From Kiritimatiellota bacterium (GTDB lineage: Bacteria; Verrucomicrobiota; Lentisphaeria; Victivallales; JAADHT01): 6,499 nucleotides of DNA. Each line of letters begins with the position of its first letter. Within the stretch, counting starts at the first letter, position 1. A program made the translations under genes and the position numbers. The notes beneath the pieces were generated by a model. It was given only the letters and a program-made list of their open reading frames with translations. It was not told where the DNA came from and did no database searches. Of this stretch, positions 4,543 through 6,499 are shown one piece after another. The DNA lies in the NCBI GenBank assembly GCA_013151705.1, contig JAADHT010000022.1, forward strand, positions 1 to 6,499, written 5' to 3'.

Positions 4543-5769
4543 TCAAAACGCTCCGAGGGCGCGGGATACATTCATTTCCGAGGAGACCACCTGAGGAGAG
4601 ACCGGGAAATTGGAGAAGTCGAATTTCCGTTTGCGGTTGGGCGGGGGAGGGGAGACGCGGTTGGGGAAACCGGACGGAGGAGCGAAAATCCATCTGATAT
4701 CGACTCCGTTCGCCGCGAGTTCGTTGAAACACTCCGACACTTTATCGTCGAAAGACATTGTAAGGCAAAAGAGAATCGAATCCGGCGGGACGATATCAAC
4801 AGCGTGCCACAAAGGCTCCGATAGTCGAGCAGTGTCAGGCTTTATTGTTGCCAACAGCTCCGTCATGTCCCTTGATATTCCGCTTGACGCCCCCGTAATG
4901 CTGACAAGTCCGCCATTTTCAGCGTCGAATGTTATAAAGGAGAGATGGCAATACAACCCGGCCAGATGACGCGCCATCGACGCGGCTGTTTTAACGAGAA
5001 ACTCGAAATTGTTGTCGAACTCGTCTTCGCCGACGCTTTTGGAATGGGAGTCGAGAAGTATCGTCACGCGGTCCAGGCGGAGGGATTCGAACTCCTTGAC
5101 AAGCAGACGCTCCTGCCGGGCGCTCGCCTTCCAGTGGATCATCCGAACGGGATCGCCCGGTCTGTACTCGCGGAGCCCGAAGATGTCCTGTCCGTCGCCT
5201 GAAATGCCGATTGTTCTCCCGTCGGTCGATGATTTTATTTTATTTCTGCTTTGAAGGTGGAGCGACTCCAACCTCATGGTTTGCGGATATATTTTTATTT
5301 CCGCCGCTATTTTGAATTTCTTCACCCGCGAGAATATGCCCGCCGGATCTCCGCCGACGAGTTTTATCTTTTTTATTCTGAACAGGCCTCTAGCCTGCGG
5401 CACGATGAAACAGTCGACAACCTCCACTCCGCGCCCTTTGACGGGAAAAATCTCGAATTCATCGTATTTTTTCGCCGAGAATGGAAGTTCGAACCTGGCC
5501 AAAGCGCCCTGATGGCCGCGCCAGCTCTTGTTTCTCACGGTCAAAGGGAGACAGAGGGACTCGTTCATCGTTCCGTCCGGACAGACATCCAAAGCGCACG
5601 TCACTCCGCTCAAGGAAAAGATGGAGAGAAGAAAGCTCGCGGCGAGCAAAGCGAAGGCGACCGAGAAAACCAAGGCCGTGGCGATGTTGGGATTCACCAT
5701 GGCCACGAAGAACGACGCGATGGTGAACGAAATTAATATTTTCCCGCGTGTCGTAGGTGTCAATGGCAT
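4543..5769 (-). CDS. DUF58 domain-containing membrane protein
   Basis: The start at 5769 has AGGAG a few bases upstream; an in-frame ATG at 5835 would run through the leader hairpin and has no such site. The protein is 408 residues. Two membrane helices lie at about 11-27 and 29-52. The DUF58 signature is clear at 191-227: GDGQDIFGLREYRPGD, then IHWKASAR and LLVKEFE. After it comes a von Willebrand A-like fold beginning DRVTILLDSHSKS (233-245). The metal-site pattern DxSxS is not intact there (His at the third position), so metal binding is doubtful. DUF58 proteins usually sit beside a MoxR AAA+ ATPase and often a transglutaminase-like protein, and are thought to act in envelope assembly or chaperoning; neither partner is in the visible neighbourhood. 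Upstream on the same strand, 132 bp away, is the pseudopilin/HEAT gene. The C-terminus has a PPPP-NRKRK tail of unknown role. Confidence 0.94.
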   Translation of the reverse strand: MPLTPTTRGKILISFTIASFFVAMVNPNIATALVFSVAFALLAASFLLSIFSLSGVTCALDVCPDGTMNESLCLPLTVRNKSWRGHQGALARFELPFSAKKYDEFEIFPVKGRGVEVVDCFIVPQARGLFRIKKIKLVGGDPAGIFSRVKKFKIAAEIKIYPQTMRLESLHLQSRNKIKSSTDGRTIGISGDGQDIFGLREYRPGDPVRMIHWKASARQERLLVKEFESLRLDRVTILLDSHSKSVGEDEFDNNFEFLVKTAASMARHLAGLYCHLSFITFDAENGGLVSITGASSGISRDMTELLATIKPDTARLSEPLWHAVDIVPPDSILFCLTMSFDDKVSECFNELAANGVDIRWIFAPPSGFPNRVSPPPPNRKRKFDFSNFPVSPQVVSSEMNVSRALGAF

Positions 5770-5782
5770 GCTATCTCCTAAA

Positions 5783-5795
5783 GCGGCAAAGCCGC
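5783..5795 (-). other. Leader hairpin just upstream of the DUF58 ribosome binding site
   Basis: On the minus strand GCGGC-TTT-GCCGC forms a perfect 5-bp G/C stem with a 3-nt loop, ending four bases before the AGGAG of the DUF58 gene. It is followed by only three T, so it is a poor terminator. It may stabilise the transcript 5' end or tune translation, or be a processing or weak termination point between this gene and the upstream one. Confidence 0.35.
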
Positions 5796-5901
5796 ATCTA
5801 ATACTCCATCCACCCGAGGTTAATACGCGCGCCAAGGCGTGTAAACATTGGGCCCATAGATAAATATTAGAGTTTTTTCCTTTATAAATGTCGCCGAATC
5901 T

Positions 5902-6499
5902 TTAGTGGGCGTTCAAAATCTCCTTGACGCTGATTTTAATCTCTGGATCTGGATCTTTGACATGTTTTTGGAGAATTGAAAACGCCTCGAATCCCATTGA
6001 TATAAGCTGTTTTTTAGCGTTCCGTCTCAATGCGAATTCGTCGCTTCCCAACTGTTTGACGAGTTTTTCGATCAACCGCGCCTTTTCCTTCGGGATTTTT
6101 TTATCGCTCCAAAGCGCCGTCAAATTCCATTTTTGCGCCACGGCTTGTCGTTTGAACTCTTTTTCCGGAATTCTTTTGACATGTCCGTCAACATAGAGCG
6201 CCTCGCGGTATCCGTTTAGAGCGATCGGAGCGGCGGCGAGTATGAAATCCACGCTAGACGCTTCGGTGAGGCCCGCGCAGTAGATGAAAGGAAATTTCCC
6301 GCCATTTTCGGGATTGGCCCAGAGATAGATTTCGTCGTTTTCCAGAAAGCCCTCTTTTTTCAAGATTTTCAAGGTCGGAGGATAAATATCGTTGTAGACA
6401 TTCGAATACATCCTGCATGCCAGGCCTATTTGTTTGAGTTTGTTTATGTTGGAAAAAGCATCGCTCCGGTTGTGACGGAGGGCTGGTTGAGGCGGTTTG
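5902..6499 (-). CDS. Pseudopilin-like protein with DGH element and C-terminal HEAT-like repeat (5' partial)
   Basis: The frame stays open through the window edge (last full codon 6498-6496), so ATG at 6411 is internal and about 198 C-terminal residues are visible. The visible N-part reads AFSNINKLKQIGLACRMYSN followed by VYNDIYPP. This matches the segment just after the helix of planctomycete/lentisphaeral prepilin-like (DUF1559-type) proteins, normally 'NLKQIGLAlhmYandngdYpP'. Further on, ALYVDGHVKRIPEKEF corresponds to their C-terminal 'DGHV' element. The last 60 residues (IEKLVKQLGSDEFALRR..., ending DPDPEIKISVKEILNAH) look like the HEAT-like 'LGSxxFxxRxxAxxxLxxLG...DPEVRRRA' module often seen in Planctomycetota. 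A prepilin helix with a cleavage site is expected upstream, outside the window. The combination suggests a pseudopilus-like envelope protein with a protein-interaction tail. The DUF58 gene follows after 132 bp. Confidence 0.85.
   Translation of the reverse strand, partial: KPPQPALRHNRSDAFSNINKLKQIGLACRMYSNVYNDIYPPTLKILKKEGFLENDEIYLWANPENGGKFPFIYCAGLTEASSVDFILAAAPIALNGYREALYVDGHVKRIPEKEFKRQAVAQKWNLTALWSDKKIPKEKARLIEKLVKQLGSDEFALRRNAKKQLISMGFEAFSILQKHVKDPDPEIKISVKEILNAH

Noticed and set aside
5770..5835. Upstream extension of the DUF58 protein to ATG 5835
   Set aside because: The extension crosses the leader hairpin and AGGAG site that serve the ATG at 5769, and adds a non-hydrophobic segment not expected before the first DUF58 helix.

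Overview
The window reads as bacterial chromosome from a lineage that carries many prepilin-like proteins with large added domains. A prepilin helix fused to a LamG-type lectin domain, and a pseudopilin-like protein with a DGH element and a HEAT-like tail, are both commonly seen in Planctomycetota/Lentisphaerota-type (PVC) genomes and some candidate phyla. That assignment is an inference from domain style only. I see no tRNA, rRNA, CRISPR array, transposase, phage gene or recognisable defence system.

Layout, left to right. (1) Positions 1-290, + strand: the C-terminal end of a polytopic membrane protein, probably a GT-C glycosyltransferase. (2) 265-708, - strand: a small one-helix membrane protein with four CxxC motifs (two zinc ribbons), converging on and overlapping the first gene. 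(3) 869-1960, - strand: a LamG-domain pseudopilin with an abnormal Arg at the cleavage site. (4) 1961-2522: a long AT-rich divergent intergenic region with a plausible sigma-70-like promoter for the pseudopilin, a 14-bp near-perfect inverted repeat about 280 bp across, several short protein-like reading frames that may be gene remnants, and an RpoE-like motif abutting the next start codon. (5) 2523-4021, + strand: a two-gene ECF sigma factor / zinc-binding membrane anti-sigma module. (6) 4022-4542: no intact gene, but a probable decayed - strand gene (4056 to about 4440). (7) 4543-5769, - strand: a DUF58 membrane protein with no MoxR partner visible. (8) 5902 to the window end, - strand: a pseudopilin-like protein with a HEAT-like C-terminus, truncated by the edge.

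The common theme is the cell envelope: surface or pseudopilus-type proteins, a membrane glycosyltransferase, a DUF58 protein and an envelope-stress type sigma/anti-sigma pair. A working hypothesis is that the ECF module controls envelope genes, possibly the divergent LamG pseudopilin, but no shared promoter motif proves this. The least explained elements are the Arg(-1) LamG pseudopilin, the paired direct repeat bracketing its lectin domain, the double-zinc-ribbon membrane protein behind it, and the two non-coding stretches with signs of decayed genes.
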